Translations under genes and position numbers: made by a program
Origin: an uncultured Bacteriovoracaceae bacterium
GTDB taxonomy: Bacteria > Bdellovibrionota > Bacteriovoracia > Bacteriovoracales > Bacteriovoracaceae
DNA: 64,000 bases
Reading direction: 5' to 3'
Assembly (NCBI GenBank): GCA_950054155.1
Contig: CATLOT010000001.1
Location: 186,001 to 250,000, forward strand
The notes under the pieces: generated by a model
Database searches by the model: none
Told to the model about the DNA's origin: nothing
Seen by the model: only the letters and a program-made list of their open reading frames with translations
In this document: in pieces, positions 8,250 to 17,540 of the stretch
Numbering within the stretch: position 1 is the stretch's first letter
Layout of the letters: the number at the start of each line of letters is the position of its first letter

Positions 8250-10442
8250 ATGCTTAACAAGAGCTCACAATCAGCCCAAGCTGATTCAGCAAAGAAGACA
8301 GATCAAAAACTTATCGAAGCAAAGCTCAAGCTTGCTAAAGAATTTGGCCTTAAAAAAGAAGACCTCGTGGCCATGCTGAGAAATGTATACCTCTCAAGAA
8401 GACTTGATGACACAGAAATTTCAATGAAGAAGCAGACTAAAGCTTACTTTCAAATTTCAGGTGCAGGTCATGAGGGAATTCTTACAGCAGCTGCAAAGGT
8501 TCTCAAACCAGCTCACGATTGGTTTATTTGTTACTACCGTGACCGTGCCCTCTGTACAGGTCTAGGGGTAACTCCTTATGAAATGCTTTGCCAAGCAAAT
8601 GGAAATATTGGCGATACAAGTTCCCATGGCCGCCAAATGCCTGCTCACTGGGGCAATGTAAAACTTAATATTGTGAATAAGTCCTCTTGTACTGGAACTC
8701 AGTTTCTTCAAGCCGTTGGTCTTGCTGAAGGGGGGAAGTATCTTCAAAAGTTAGATGAAGAGGGCGTTGATCTTGGAGATCGCAAATACGAAAAAGATGA
8801 AATCATTTATGTCTCAACTGGCGATGGAACAACTTCACAAGGTGAGTTCTGGGAAGGTCTAACAACAGCGTGTGTGAATAAGCTTCCCGTTCTTTTTATG
8901 GTTGAAGATAATGGTTATGCCATTTCTGTTCCGGTTGAAGTTCAAACTCCTGGTGGCTCAATCTCAAAGGCTTTAGCTAACTTTCCAGGTCTTAAGATTT
9001 TTGAATGTGATGGAAACTGTCCTATTGAATCTTATGCAACGATGAAGGAAGCAGAGGCTTATCTTCGTGAAGGCAATGGTCCTGCGCTCGTTCATGCTCA
9101 TGTGACACGCCCTTACTCTCACTCAATGAGTGATGACCATTCGATGTATAGAACAAAAGAAGAACTTGAAAGAGAGAAAGAGCAGGATGTTTTTAATAGC
9201 TACCCTAAGCTTCTTGTTGATGCTGGGATTATGTCAGAAGACGAGAGAGCGTCACTCTATGATGAGGTTTCAGCTGAGTGTCGCCAGGCGATGAAAGAAG
9301 CGATTGATACGCCTTGGCCAGAGAAGGGAACTGAGCTTGATCATCTCTACTCTCATGATGTCGATATGATGGGAAGTGACTTTGAAACAGAGGGAACTTT
9401 TGAAGGTAAAGACGATATCCCAATGGCCGGAGCGATCAACAAAGTTCTTCAAAATGAATTTAAGAAAAACCCGCTTCTTAGAATGTGGGGAGAAGATGTC
9501 GCTGACTTTTCTCAATTAGAGAAGCTTGAAGATCCTGACCTCAAAGGGAAGGGTGGTGTATTCAAGCTTACTTCAGGAGTTCAAAGAGCATCTCAGGAAG
9601 GACAAGTTTTCAACTCACCTCTTGCAGAAGCGAATATTGTTGGCCGCGCCGTCGGTCAGGCTATTCGTGGTATTAAACCAGTAGTTGAGATTCAGTTCTT
9701 TGACTATATCTGGACTGCATACATGCAAATTAAAAATGAAGTGGCCACAACACGTTATCGTTCAGGGGGAGACTTTAAGAACCCACTCGTAATTCGTGTA
9801 CCGATTGGTGGATACCTCAGAGGTGGCTCTATTTACCACTCACAAACAGGCGAGTCCCTCTATACTCATATTCCTGGCTTAAGAGTTGCTTATCCTTCAA
9901 ATGCAGCGGATGCTGCCGGGCTTTTAAGAACGGCTATCCGTGCGGATGATCCCGTGATGTTCCTAGAGCATAAGCACCTTTACTACCAAGGTTACAACAG
10001 AACAGCTGACCCAGGTGAGGAATATATGATTCCTTTTGGAAAGGCCCGTGTTGCTAAAGAAGGAAAGGATGCGACTATCGTAAGCTGGGGTGCCCTTGTC
10101 CAGAAATCAATTGATGCTGCCAAGAAAATTGAAAGTGAAACAGGTAAGAGTGTTGAAGTTATTGATCTGAGAACACTTGCTCCTTTTGATATGGACGCCA
10201 TTAAGACTTCGCTAGAGAAGACTAACCGTCTTATGATTGCTCACGAAGAACAAAAGACTTCAGGCTTTGCTGGTGAAATCGCTGCTCGAGTCAATGAAGA
10301 GTGCTTCGAATCTCTCGATGCGCCAATTCTTCGTGTTACAAGTAAAGATGTTCACGTTGCCTACTGTCCAACTCTTGAAGAAGAAATCCTTCCTCAAGTT
10401 GACGACGTTTATAAGCAAATTAAAAAGTTACTCGATTACTAA
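8250..10442 (+). CDS. Fused alpha-beta 2-oxoacid dehydrogenase E1
   Basis: E1 decarboxylates a 2-oxo acid using thiamine diphosphate and passes the acyl group to the lipoyl E2 subunit. The first ~360 residues are the alpha subunit, with the ThDP/Mg motif from GDG (191-193) to N221 (VEDNGYA). The rest, from about 385 on, is the beta subunit (GEDVADF, FNSPLAEANIVG, EIQFFDY, PIGGY, HSQTGES, VEVIDLRTL, HEEQKTSGFAGEI). Both halves are on one 730-residue chain. The single-chain form and the neighbouring leucine dehydrogenase favour a branched-chain substrate, but pyruvate cannot be excluded. No E2 or E3 gene is in the window. Confidence 0.92.
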   Translation: MLNKSSQSAQADSAKKTDQKLIEAKLKLAKEFGLKKEDLVAMLRNVYLSRRLDDTEISMKKQTKAYFQISGAGHEGILTAAAKVLKPAHDWFICYYRDRALCTGLGVTPYEMLCQANGNIGDTSSHGRQMPAHWGNVKLNIVNKSSCTGTQFLQAVGLAEGGKYLQKLDEEGVDLGDRKYEKDEIIYVSTGDGTTSQGEFWEGLTTACVNKLPVLFMVEDNGYAISVPVEVQTPGGSISKALANFPGLKIFECDGNCPIESYATMKEAEAYLREGNGPALVHAHVTRPYSHSMSDDHSMYRTKEELEREKEQDVFNSYPKLLVDAGIMSEDERASLYDEVSAECRQAMKEAIDTPWPEKGTELDHLYSHDVDMMGSDFETEGTFEGKDDIPMAGAINKVLQNEFKKNPLLRMWGEDVADFSQLEKLEDPDLKGKGGVFKLTSGVQRASQEGQVFNSPLAEANIVGRAVGQAIRGIKPVVEIQFFDYIWTAYMQIKNEVATTRYRSGGDFKNPLVIRVPIGGYLRGGSIYHSQTGESLYTHIPGLRVAYPSNAADAAGLLRTAIRADDPVMFLEHKHLYYQGYNRTADPGEEYMIPFGKARVAKEGKDATIVSWGALVQKSIDAAKKIESETGKSVEVIDLRTLAPFDMDAIKTSLEKTNRLMIAHEEQKTSGFAGEIAARVNEECFESLDAPILRVTSKDVHVAYCPTLEEEILPQVDDVYKQIKKLLDY

Positions 10443-10443
10443 T

Positions 10444-10484
10444 TCAATGGGAGTACTCACTTGTAACAGTGAGTGCTCCATTGA
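10444..10484. terminator. Long hairpin between convergent E1 and ComEC-like genes
   Basis: Arms GGAGTACTCACT and AGTGAGTGCTCC pair around a six-base loop with one G-T wobble, and TCAAT/ATTGA extends the stem past a one-base bulge to about 17 pairs. It starts two bases after the E1 stop and includes the last codons of the opposite gene. There is no T tract, so it may stabilise 3' ends rather than terminate on its own. Confidence 0.6.
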
Positions 10485-11449
10485 TCTCCTTTAATGCGGC
10501 TAAAACAGCGCATTCCATTTTCATAATTCAGTCTTACTCCATTCTTAACTTCTTTCACTTCACTGGCCCCATGGGGCGGACGTGAACTAAACGCCTGTGT
10601 CTTTTTAGTGGGTGTCAGGGGTAAGTGAAAGAGTAAAAGGCATAGCGCCAAAGAGGTCTGGAGGAGTTTTTTCCTGTAGCTAATAAGGACGACGGGAATG
10701 AGAGGAAGAAGCGGTAAGGTTAAGGCGGGACCTCTGAGTTGGTAAAGGTTTTCAAGAAGGAGAAGCCAAAGCTTTGAGAGTGAGAACCACTCAAAGAGGC
10801 TTTCAACTAAAAGAAAGGGAAAGAGAAAAGGGCTTAGCATCGAAAGACTAAGACCATAGATGGCGCCAAGAGGAAAGAAGGGTTTTCCAAACCAATCACT
10901 AATGAGGGCTTGAATAAAGAAGAGGAGGCCCCAAATTTTTAAGGTGCTTCTTCCTGTGAGAAGAGTGGAGAGGAAAATAAAACTCAGAGCAAAGCTTAAA
11001 GGATTTTCACCATATTGACCGCCTATCAATGTAAGAGCAAAGGTTATAAGAAAACAGGGAATAATCTTAAATTGATAGAGAGGATTGGTTCTGAGGAGAC
11101 CAAAGAGAATCATTCGTTTAAAGCTATCAAGTCCATCAAAAGGCCAAGTGAGAAGTGACAGAATAAGAAGAAAGGAGAATTTGGTTCTTTTCGTTTTTGA
11201 AATGAGGCCGATAATGAGAAGAAGGCTTGCGAGATGAAGTCCTGATGGTGTCATTAAATGCTGAAGATTTAAAGCACTATGGATTCTTTTTTGATGGGAA
11301 CTCATTGTACTTTTATCACCGAATAAATAGGCCTTAATGACGGGGTTTGAGGACCACTGAGGGATTCTCTTTAGTCGTTTATAAGTCCATTCTCGTTGAG
11401 AAAAAGCGAGCAAAATGAGAAAGAGGGCAAGATAGTGGCGAAAGCTCAT
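10457..11449 (-). CDS. ComEC/Rec2 competence-domain membrane protein, core only
   Basis: The hallmark LMTPSGLHLASL (about 65-76) matches the SGLH motif of the ComEC/Rec2 channel domain, preceded by a YLFGDKSTMS segment as in that family, and followed by many apolar helices. At 330 residues it has only the Competence core: full ComEC proteins (600-800 residues) carry an N-terminal OB-like domain and a C-terminal metallo-beta-lactamase-like nuclease domain, both absent here. It may be a stand-alone DNA-uptake channel or a diverged relative. It is convergent with the E1 gene. Confidence 0.75.
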   Translation of the reverse strand: MSFRHYLALFLILLAFSQREWTYKRLKRIPQWSSNPVIKAYLFGDKSTMSSHQKRIHSALNLQHLMTPSGLHLASLLLIIGLISKTKRTKFSFLLILSLLTWPFDGLDSFKRMILFGLLRTNPLYQFKIIPCFLITFALTLIGGQYGENPLSFALSFIFLSTLLTGRSTLKIWGLLFFIQALISDWFGKPFFPLGAIYGLSLSMLSPFLFPFLLVESLFEWFSLSKLWLLLLENLYQLRGPALTLPLLPLIPVVLISYRKKLLQTSLALCLLLFHLPLTPTKKTQAFSSRPPHGASEVKEVKNGVRLNYENGMRCFSRIKGDQWSTHCYK

Positions 11450-11549
11450 TCCTAAGACTTTGAAAGCTCGTGTCTACTTGAATTTCTCTTAACTTATTGA
11501 TTTATCTGACCTAAAAAGGGTTTAAAGTTCATTTTGCGTGGAGAATAGT

Positions 11550-12398
11550 ATGGATTTGACTCAAATCTCATTAAAAGAAGATATCGCCCACTATTTTAAA
11601 GAGGATGATTTGGCGAGAAACCTTTTCTATCTTGAAAAGCTTCCCGAAGAAAAGGTCGACTGTAACCTCTTTATTAAATCCGATATGGTTCTTGCTGGTC
11701 TCCCTTGGTTTCAGGGAACTTTTGAATATCTTGGAGAAAAAGGTTTTGCGGGTGAGGCTTTAAAAAGTTTTGAAGGGAGAGCTCTTAAGAAAGGAAGTGT
11801 TATTCCTTTAGGTGAACTTCCATTTTCGAAAGCTTTAACTGGTGAAAGGATAGCTCTCAACCTTCTTCAAAGAGCTTCCAATATTGCAACCTTCACCTAT
11901 GCCTTTGTTGAAAAAGCACAGCGTTTTGACATCAAAATTTTAGATACACGAAAAACGACTCCAGGTCTTCGTTCTTTAGAGAAATATGCTGTTCGTGTTG
12001 GTGGCGGATACAATCATCGCCTAGGGCAAACTGATATGTGGATGGTTAAGGATAACCATAAGACTTTCTTTGGTGGTGTTAAAGGAGCTATTGATTTCTT
12101 TAAAAGTGTGGGAGCTTTTTATACTCCGATTGAATTAGAAGTTCACAACGAAGATGAATTCTTTCTCGCTCTCAGTGAGGGCGTAAATCATATAATGTTG
12201 GATAATTTTTCACCAGATCAGGTGAGAAAAGTGATTCAGAAGAAGACGCCTGGAACTACGGTTGAAATTTCAGGAGGCGTCACTCTAGAGAAATTAGAAA
12301 ACTACCTCATTCCTGGAGTCGATGCTATCAGCGTTGGTGCCTTAACTTATGGTGCTCCGCCAGTGGATATTTCCTTCAAGTATCAAAGGAAGAATTAG
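11550..12398 (+). CDS. nadC: Nicotinate-nucleotide diphosphorylase (quinolinate phosphoribosyltransferase)
   Basis: Converts quinolinate and PRPP to nicotinate mononucleotide in NAD synthesis. Clear family motifs: LNLLQRASNIAT, ILDTRKTTPGLR (about 131-141), EKYAVRVGGGYNHR, MVKDNH, EVHN, IMLDNFSPDQV, and EISGGV with DAISVGALTYGAPPVDISFK at the end. I chose ATG 11550, which has GGAG six bases upstream, over an in-frame GTG at 11538. The stop overlaps the nadB start, so the pair is coupled. There is no nadA in the window. Confidence 0.95.
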   Translation: MDLTQISLKEDIAHYFKEDDLARNLFYLEKLPEEKVDCNLFIKSDMVLAGLPWFQGTFEYLGEKGFAGEALKSFEGRALKKGSVIPLGELPFSKALTGERIALNLLQRASNIATFTYAFVEKAQRFDIKILDTRKTTPGLRSLEKYAVRVGGGYNHRLGQTDMWMVKDNHKTFFGGVKGAIDFFKSVGAFYTPIELEVHNEDEFFLALSEGVNHIMLDNFSPDQVRKVIQKKTPGTTVEISGGVTLEKLENYLIPGVDAISVGALTYGAPPVDISFKYQRKN

Positions 12399-13969
12399 TG
12401 CACGCTATCGAATTTGATATCCTTATTATTGGTACAGGCGTTGCGGGTCTCGTGTGTGCGACGGAGTGTGCTGAGGCAGGGCTTAAAGTCGGAGTGGTCA
12501 CAAGAGAGTTTGATCCGCAGGTGACAAACACTTTGTGGGCCCAAGGGGGAACAATCTATCCTTGTGAGGGAGACCTTCACAAAAATCTCGTTGAGGATAT
12601 TCAGCTGGCCTCTTCAAATACCTCAAATCTTGAAGCCGCTAAAATATTAGAAGAAGAATCAGGACCAATTCTAAAGAGAGTTTTGTTAGAAAAGGTTAAA
12701 ACGCAGTTTGAGAGAAACGAAAATGGAGAGTTGCTCTTTACGAAAGAAGCAGCTCATGCTTTCCCGCGAATTCTATTTAAGGGCGATTATACGGGAAGAG
12801 AGATTCAGGTTTCTCTTCTTAATTACCTCAAAGATGAGAGTCGTTTTCCTCATGTAAAAATACTTCAAGGGCATACGGCCATTGACCTCCTTACCCCTCT
12901 TCATCATGGCACAAGTATTCAGCAGCGCTATGAAAATAACAAAGTTGTTGGTGCTTATCTCTTTAATAGAAAAACAGAAAGAGTGAGCAAGGCGGTCGCC
13001 CGCACAACTGTTCTCGCTACGGGTGGTGTTGGTGCCCTTTATCTGCATCACTCTAATGCAGAGGGAGCACGTGGAGATGGTCATGCCATGGCCAGAAGGG
13101 CCGGTGCTACACTTGCTAATATGGAATTCATTCAGTTTCATCCTACGACCTTTCTTGATCGTTCAAGTCATCGCCGCTTTCTGATTAGTGAAGCAGTAAG
13201 GGGAGAGGGCGGAGTGTTACTCAATAGTGAGGGGCATGCCTTTATGGAGTCCTACCATCATGATAGGGAGCTCGCGCCAAGAGACGTTGTCTCTCGCTCA
13301 ATCGATGAAGAAATGATTAAGACACGCCACGATTGCTGTTATCTTGATATCAGCTTCAAAGAGGCGAGTTGGATAAAAGAGCGCTTTCCCACCATTTACG
13401 AGCATTGCCTGGATAAAGGCTTTGATATGACAAAGGAACCTTTGCCTGTTGTTCCTGCGGCCCATTATACATGTGGTGGAGTCAAAACTGACCTCAAAGG
13501 AAGAACAACGCTTGATGGTCTCTACGCAGTTGGAGAGGTCGCCTGCACTGGATTACATGGAGCAAATCGCTTGGCTTCGACGAGTTTGGCCGAAGGGGTG
13601 ACCTGGGGTTATCTTGCGGCTAAAGATATTGTGGAAAATATTGAAAAATATGAATTCTATAATAGTGAGAGATTGAAAAACTGGCAGGATGGAAAAGCTC
13701 CAACTGACCCAGCACTTATTCAACAGGACTGGCTAACACTGAAGCAAACAATGTGGAATTATGTCGGTCTCACGAGAAGCTCTAATAGATTGAAGCGCGC
13801 CGAAGCCATGTTTAAAGAACTCTATGATGAGATCCAACGCTTTTACAGAGATGCAGCACTAAAAGATGAACTCATCGGCTTAAGAAATGGGGTCGAAGTC
13901 GCCTCACAGGTATTAAGCGCGTCTAGACGCAATACCGTCAGTGTGGGATGCTTTTTTAGAAAAGACTAA
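12398..13969 (+). CDS. nadB: L-aspartate oxidase
   Basis: A flavoprotein that oxidises L-aspartate to iminoaspartate, the first step to quinolinate. The FAD-binding GTGVAG lies at the N-terminus after a GTG start that overlaps the nadC stop (TAGTG). Family signatures include LWAQGGT, MEFIQFHPTTF, LISEAVRGEGG, the active-site region DVVSRSIDEEM, AAHYTCGGVKTD and LYAVGEVACTGLHGANRLASTSL. The 523 residues fit NadB. With nadC it covers two of the three steps from aspartate to NaMN. Confidence 0.95.
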   Translation: MHAIEFDILIIGTGVAGLVCATECAEAGLKVGVVTREFDPQVTNTLWAQGGTIYPCEGDLHKNLVEDIQLASSNTSNLEAAKILEEESGPILKRVLLEKVKTQFERNENGELLFTKEAAHAFPRILFKGDYTGREIQVSLLNYLKDESRFPHVKILQGHTAIDLLTPLHHGTSIQQRYENNKVVGAYLFNRKTERVSKAVARTTVLATGGVGALYLHHSNAEGARGDGHAMARRAGATLANMEFIQFHPTTFLDRSSHRRFLISEAVRGEGGVLLNSEGHAFMESYHHDRELAPRDVVSRSIDEEMIKTRHDCCYLDISFKEASWIKERFPTIYEHCLDKGFDMTKEPLPVVPAAHYTCGGVKTDLKGRTTLDGLYAVGEVACTGLHGANRLASTSLAEGVTWGYLAAKDIVENIEKYEFYNSERLKNWQDGKAPTDPALIQQDWLTLKQTMWNYVGLTRSSNRLKRAEAMFKELYDEIQRFYRDAALKDELIGLRNGVEVASQVLSASRRNTVSVGCFFRKD

Positions 13970-13986
13970 TCTCATAAAGGTAGACC

Positions 13987-15993
13987 ATGAAGATACAAAA
14001 AAGCGTAACTGTGCTTACGATGATTTCGTTTGTCTTGAGCATTACGAGTTGTTCGGCTAAGAAAACTATTTTTGAAGAAGTAAATGACTTAAGAAAAGAA
14101 AGTCGTGAGCTTAAAAGTAAAGAGCGCCTCGATAGAGCTCGATCTCTAAGAGACAAGTTTCCGGAAAGTATCTTAGGCAATGTCTCCTATCTTAAGGAAG
14201 TTGATGCTATCGGTTTAGTTCCACTTGAAATTAAAAAAATAAAGAACAAAGACTTAAAAGCCTATCTCACAATGAGATCTGGGACCTTTTCTTTAGGTTA
14301 TCTGCCCGCGGATAAAAATAAGGAGAAGGAAATTGTTAAAGAGCTTGAGGCCTTTTTAGAGAAGAAACCAAGTCTTCAAAAAGAGGGGTGGTTCGATATT
14401 CTCAATATTACTTATGATAAAGAAATTAGAGCACGTGTTTCTAAGAAACTCTTGGGAAAAGATAATAACTCTCTTCTCTTCTTACAAAAGTATGTTTCAA
14501 GTTTAGATCCAATCAAGAATACAGAAGAGATAGTTACTTACTGCCGTAAGGAGTTAAGTAAATCAACACCCGACCTCTCTTTATGTAGCAACCTAAGAGG
14601 GCTAAAGAATTCTGAAGATGAGAAAAAGTCATCTGCATATAGTGATATTATCCAAAGAGTGAAAGAAAAAGGATTGAGTACAAAAGATCTTGAACTCTCT
14701 AAAAAGGTTTATACCTTTCTTTATCGTTTCGATGAAGAAAAGGCCTACGAAGAAATTGCAGCGAAGGTCGTAAAATCAGATAAGAACTGGGTTCCCATCA
14801 AGGTTTATGCTGATTACTTTGGGATTGATAATTACACAGACTTTTTAGACCTCTCAAAATTATTTAAATTAAGTCGTGAGCCGGATTTTGATGAGAGGGT
14901 GGAGAAAGTTCTTCGTGTTGCGAATAATAAAGATAAATCACTTATTGTAAGGGCAGAAGCCTTTAGCCGTCTTTCGAGCTTTTATAAAAACCCCGCAAAT
15001 TTAAATGATGATCTTGCCTTTAAATATATGAAAGAAGCTTATGAACTCAGAGCAGATAATAAGTCCTTTGCGATGAGTTTTGTTGATTTTGGTCTTAATC
15101 AAGGTGTGAGTCAGGACAAGTTGTGGCAGGCGCTCAATAAGTCAGAGGAAACCTTCAATAAAGAAAAAGCCGCATCTCTTACTCATGATAAGCCTCTCTT
15201 TGGGGAGGAGGAAGATTTTCGCTCCTCACTTGAGTATTTAAAGGGCAGACTCTATTTAAAAGATGACAAAGTTACAGAGGCCCATACGGCATTCTTAGCA
15301 TCCTTTGCCTTTAAAGAGGCTCCGATGCCCGCATTTTATCTTGGGAAACTATTAAAGAAAGACCATCCTCTTAAATCATTCAAGTGGTTTTTAAAGGCAA
15401 AGCTTCATGATGATAATGAACTAGATAAGAAGGAACTCGCTGAAATTGAGGAAAATGTCCTGAGTATCGCTAAGAACTCTTATTCCAAAAATTTAACATT
15501 TGAAGAGATCTTTACTGCCTTTTCTGAAAAGGAAAATAAAGAAAATGGTAAGAAAGAAGAGGAAGAAAAAAAGCATCCTCTGATAGGAAAAGACTTTATT
15601 AAGTCTCCTCTAAAGGGAGTCGATGGTAATGATTATGACTGGACTCAACTAAAAGGGAAGAAGGTCATACTAAGCTTTTGGGCTACGTGGTGCACGCCTT
15701 GTTTTGCTGAGATGGCCGTCTTGAATAAAATGATCAAAGAGAAGAAAATTAAGAATCTAAAGGTCGTTGGGATTTGCACAGATGGTATCGCCAACCGGCG
15801 TAAGGTCGAGAAGATTATGAAAAAATCTGATATTCAATACGACATTGTTTTAGATAATGGCGATTATCAGAGTAAGTATGATGTTGCTGCAATCCCCGCA
15901 AACTTCTTTGTCGGTGAGGATGGGAAAATAATTTCAAATGAGACGGGGTATTCCCCACGCTTAGAAGAACTCATTATTAAACAATTCAAATAA
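13987..15993 (+). CDS. Lipoprotein with helical-repeat body and C-terminal TlpA/ResA-type thioredoxin
   Basis: A lipobox (SITSC, Cys about 19) anchors the protein outside the inner membrane. The 500-residue body is helical, with TPR-like stretches near 400-470 (LEYLKGRLYLKDDKVTEAHTAF-type pattern). A Lys/Glu linker (near 515-530) joins it to a thioredoxin domain with WCTPC (Cys569, Cys572) and a cis-Pro in AAIPANFFV. TlpA/ResA domains reduce or oxidise periplasmic disulfides, including apocytochrome c Cys. It follows nadB by 17 bases and ends at a strong terminator. The substrate is unknown. Confidence 0.85.
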   Translation: MKIQKSVTVLTMISFVLSITSCSAKKTIFEEVNDLRKESRELKSKERLDRARSLRDKFPESILGNVSYLKEVDAIGLVPLEIKKIKNKDLKAYLTMRSGTFSLGYLPADKNKEKEIVKELEAFLEKKPSLQKEGWFDILNITYDKEIRARVSKKLLGKDNNSLLFLQKYVSSLDPIKNTEEIVTYCRKELSKSTPDLSLCSNLRGLKNSEDEKKSSAYSDIIQRVKEKGLSTKDLELSKKVYTFLYRFDEEKAYEEIAAKVVKSDKNWVPIKVYADYFGIDNYTDFLDLSKLFKLSREPDFDERVEKVLRVANNKDKSLIVRAEAFSRLSSFYKNPANLNDDLAFKYMKEAYELRADNKSFAMSFVDFGLNQGVSQDKLWQALNKSEETFNKEKAASLTHDKPLFGEEEDFRSSLEYLKGRLYLKDDKVTEAHTAFLASFAFKEAPMPAFYLGKLLKKDHPLKSFKWFLKAKLHDDNELDKKELAEIEENVLSIAKNSYSKNLTFEEIFTAFSEKENKENGKKEEEEKKHPLIGKDFIKSPLKGVDGNDYDWTQLKGKKVILSFWATWCTPCFAEMAVLNKMIKEKKIKNLKVVGICTDGIANRRKVEKIMKKSDIQYDIVLDNGDYQSKYDVAAIPANFFVGEDGKIISNETGYSPRLEELIIKQFK

Positions 15994-15998
15994 AAAAG

Positions 15999-16024
15999 GC
16001 CCCTCGATGAGGGGCTTTTTTTTT
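15999..16024. terminator. Bidirectional terminator between convergent thioredoxin and hugZ genes
   Basis: GCCCCTC and GAGGGGC pair around a three-base loop. A T run follows on the plus strand and an A run (15992-15997) precedes, so it can stop transcription from both sides. Confidence 0.9.
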
Positions 16025-16760
16025 ACTTTACTGATTTAGCGAGGGATACAAACTCTCGATGAAGCCCTGAGGCATCACCTGCATCACTTAGGAAGTTGAG
16101 GTAATGAATACTATTATCAAGCTTCATGTGAAAGCCTTCACGGTCCACTGAAATGAGACTTACTTCTTCAGCTTTCTTTTCTAATAGCTTCTCACCAAAG
16201 GAGTGAAGAGTGTCTTTGTGGTCTTCGTTCATATGAGTGATTGCGCCCATCTCTTCGCCTTTCCATGCGGGAGGATCTTGGCGCCAGCCTTTTTCGGCTT
16301 CGAAGGTATAAATCTTACCAAAGCCCTGAATGAAGTGAATGTGATTAGGTTTAATTTTCCAGAAATCGAAGCCATGGGCTTTAAAGTAGTTACGTGCCAT
16401 TGGAAAGAAGGTGAAATACTTCTCTGAAACTGACGTATAGTCCTCAGCACCTTCTTTAACTACTTCAGCGTCTCCAATAAGCATAACGCGACTTGAGGCT
16501 TGCTTATGAGAAGACTCCATATCAAAAACAGTGAACCCGACTCTAGGGTTAGCTTTAATATTTCTAGTGTGGATAGCGATATCACTAATAAGGATCACAA
16601 TATCTCCTTCCTCTGTCATAACAAAGGGAGTAACACTGCCAAGGGGATAATCATTTTCTTCTTTAGTGAATTGGGTAGAGAGGACACCTGTATCCCATCC
16701 TTTCATAAAAGATCTCGCTATGTGAGAAACTTCTTTCATGTCTGTTAACTTTTCGCTCAT
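16023..16760 (-). CDS. hugZ: HugZ/HutZ-type haem utilisation protein
   Basis: The N-terminal ~150 residues form a pyridoxamine-oxidase-like split barrel (DTGVLSTQ, SVTPFVMTEEGDIVILISDIAIHTRNI, RVGFTVFD, ASSRVMLIGDAEVV); the C-terminal part is a DUF2470 domain (HMNEDHKDTL, VDREGFHMKLD). This two-domain layout is that of HugZ/HutZ, which bind haem and help release its iron in the cytoplasm. It is the last gene of the haem ABC operon, 12 bases after hmuV, with AGGAG before its ATG, which supports the haem role. Confidence 0.87.
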   Translation of the reverse strand: MSEKLTDMKEVSHIARSFMKGWDTGVLSTQFTKEENDYPLGSVTPFVMTEEGDIVILISDIAIHTRNIKANPRVGFTVFDMESSHKQASSRVMLIGDAEVVKEGAEDYTSVSEKYFTFFPMARNYFKAHGFDFWKIKPNHIHFIQGFGKIYTFEAEKGWRQDPPAWKGEEMGAITHMNEDHKDTLHSFGEKLLEKKAEEVSLISVDREGFHMKLDNSIHYLNFLSDAGDASGLHREFVSLAKSVK

Positions 16761-16772
16761 CTCTTTCTCCTT

Positions 16773-17540
16773 TTAAAGGTAGATAATATTAGGTTTTTCT
16801 TTGTCGTTAAGAATTATTCTTGTTTCTATCCCAAAGTATTTCTTTAAGTTTTCCACAGTGAAAACCATTTCTGGCCTTCCTTCAAGTTGGAGTTCTCCCT
16901 TTTCAAGGAGAAGGACATGATCACAACAATTTGAAATCCAATTGAGGTCGTGAAGAATAAGAACCACTGTGAGATTCTTTTCAGTTTGAAGGCGTTTGAT
17001 AAATTTGAGCACCATTTGTTGAATAGAGAGGTCAAAAGCACTTAAGGGCTCATCCAGAATGAGTGTCTTGCCTGAAAGATCATCAAAGGGCATTAGTTGG
17101 CAAAGAGTTCTTCCGAACTGCACTCGTTGGCGCTCTCCACCTGAAAGATGAGGGTAGGGAGTCTCAAGAAGGTCTTGAAGGTGAAGTTCTTCTATTATCT
17201 GATCAACGAATTCGAAGTCGTTTGATGAGAGAGGACGGTGGGGAAAACGACCCATGAGGAGAATATCAAAAACACTTAAACCAAAGCTTACGGGGATCTC
17301 TTGAGAGAGGACCGCTCTTTTTTGAGCAAGGTCAGAAATTTTCATCAAGGGGAGGTCTTGGTAGAGAACTTCTCCCTTTGTCGGCTCTTTTAAGCCGGCG
17401 AGGATTTGAATAAGAGTCGATTTACCGGCACCATTTTTTCCAATAATTCCATTAAAGCTTCCCTTCTTAAGAGAGAAATTGAGATCGTTAAGAATGGTCT
17501 TTCCAGGCACATCAAAGGAGATTCCACGTGTCTCTATCAT
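16773..17540 (-). CDS. hmuV: Haem ABC transporter ATP-binding protein
   Basis: Drives haem import through HmuU. Walker A is GKNGAGKST (34-42), the Q-loop lies at LSQE (about 80), the signature LSGGERQRV (132-140), Walker B LILDEP (160-165), and the switch His is in ILHDLNW. The 255 residues are normal. Its ATG overlaps the hmuU stop (ATGA). FecCDE-type transporters also carry B12 or siderophores; the adjoining HugZ homologue and the HmuT features favour haem. Confidence 0.88.
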   Translation of the reverse strand: MIETRGISFDVPGKTILNDLNFSLKKGSFNGIIGKNGAGKSTLIQILAGLKEPTKGEVLYQDLPLMKISDLAQKRAVLSQEIPVSFGLSVFDILLMGRFPHRPLSSNDFEFVDQIIEELHLQDLLETPYPHLSGGERQRVQFGRTLCQLMPFDDLSGKTLILDEPLSAFDLSIQQMVLKFIKRLQTEKNLTVVLILHDLNWISNCCDHVLLLEKGELQLEGRPEMVFTVENLKKYFGIETRIILNDKEKPNIIYL

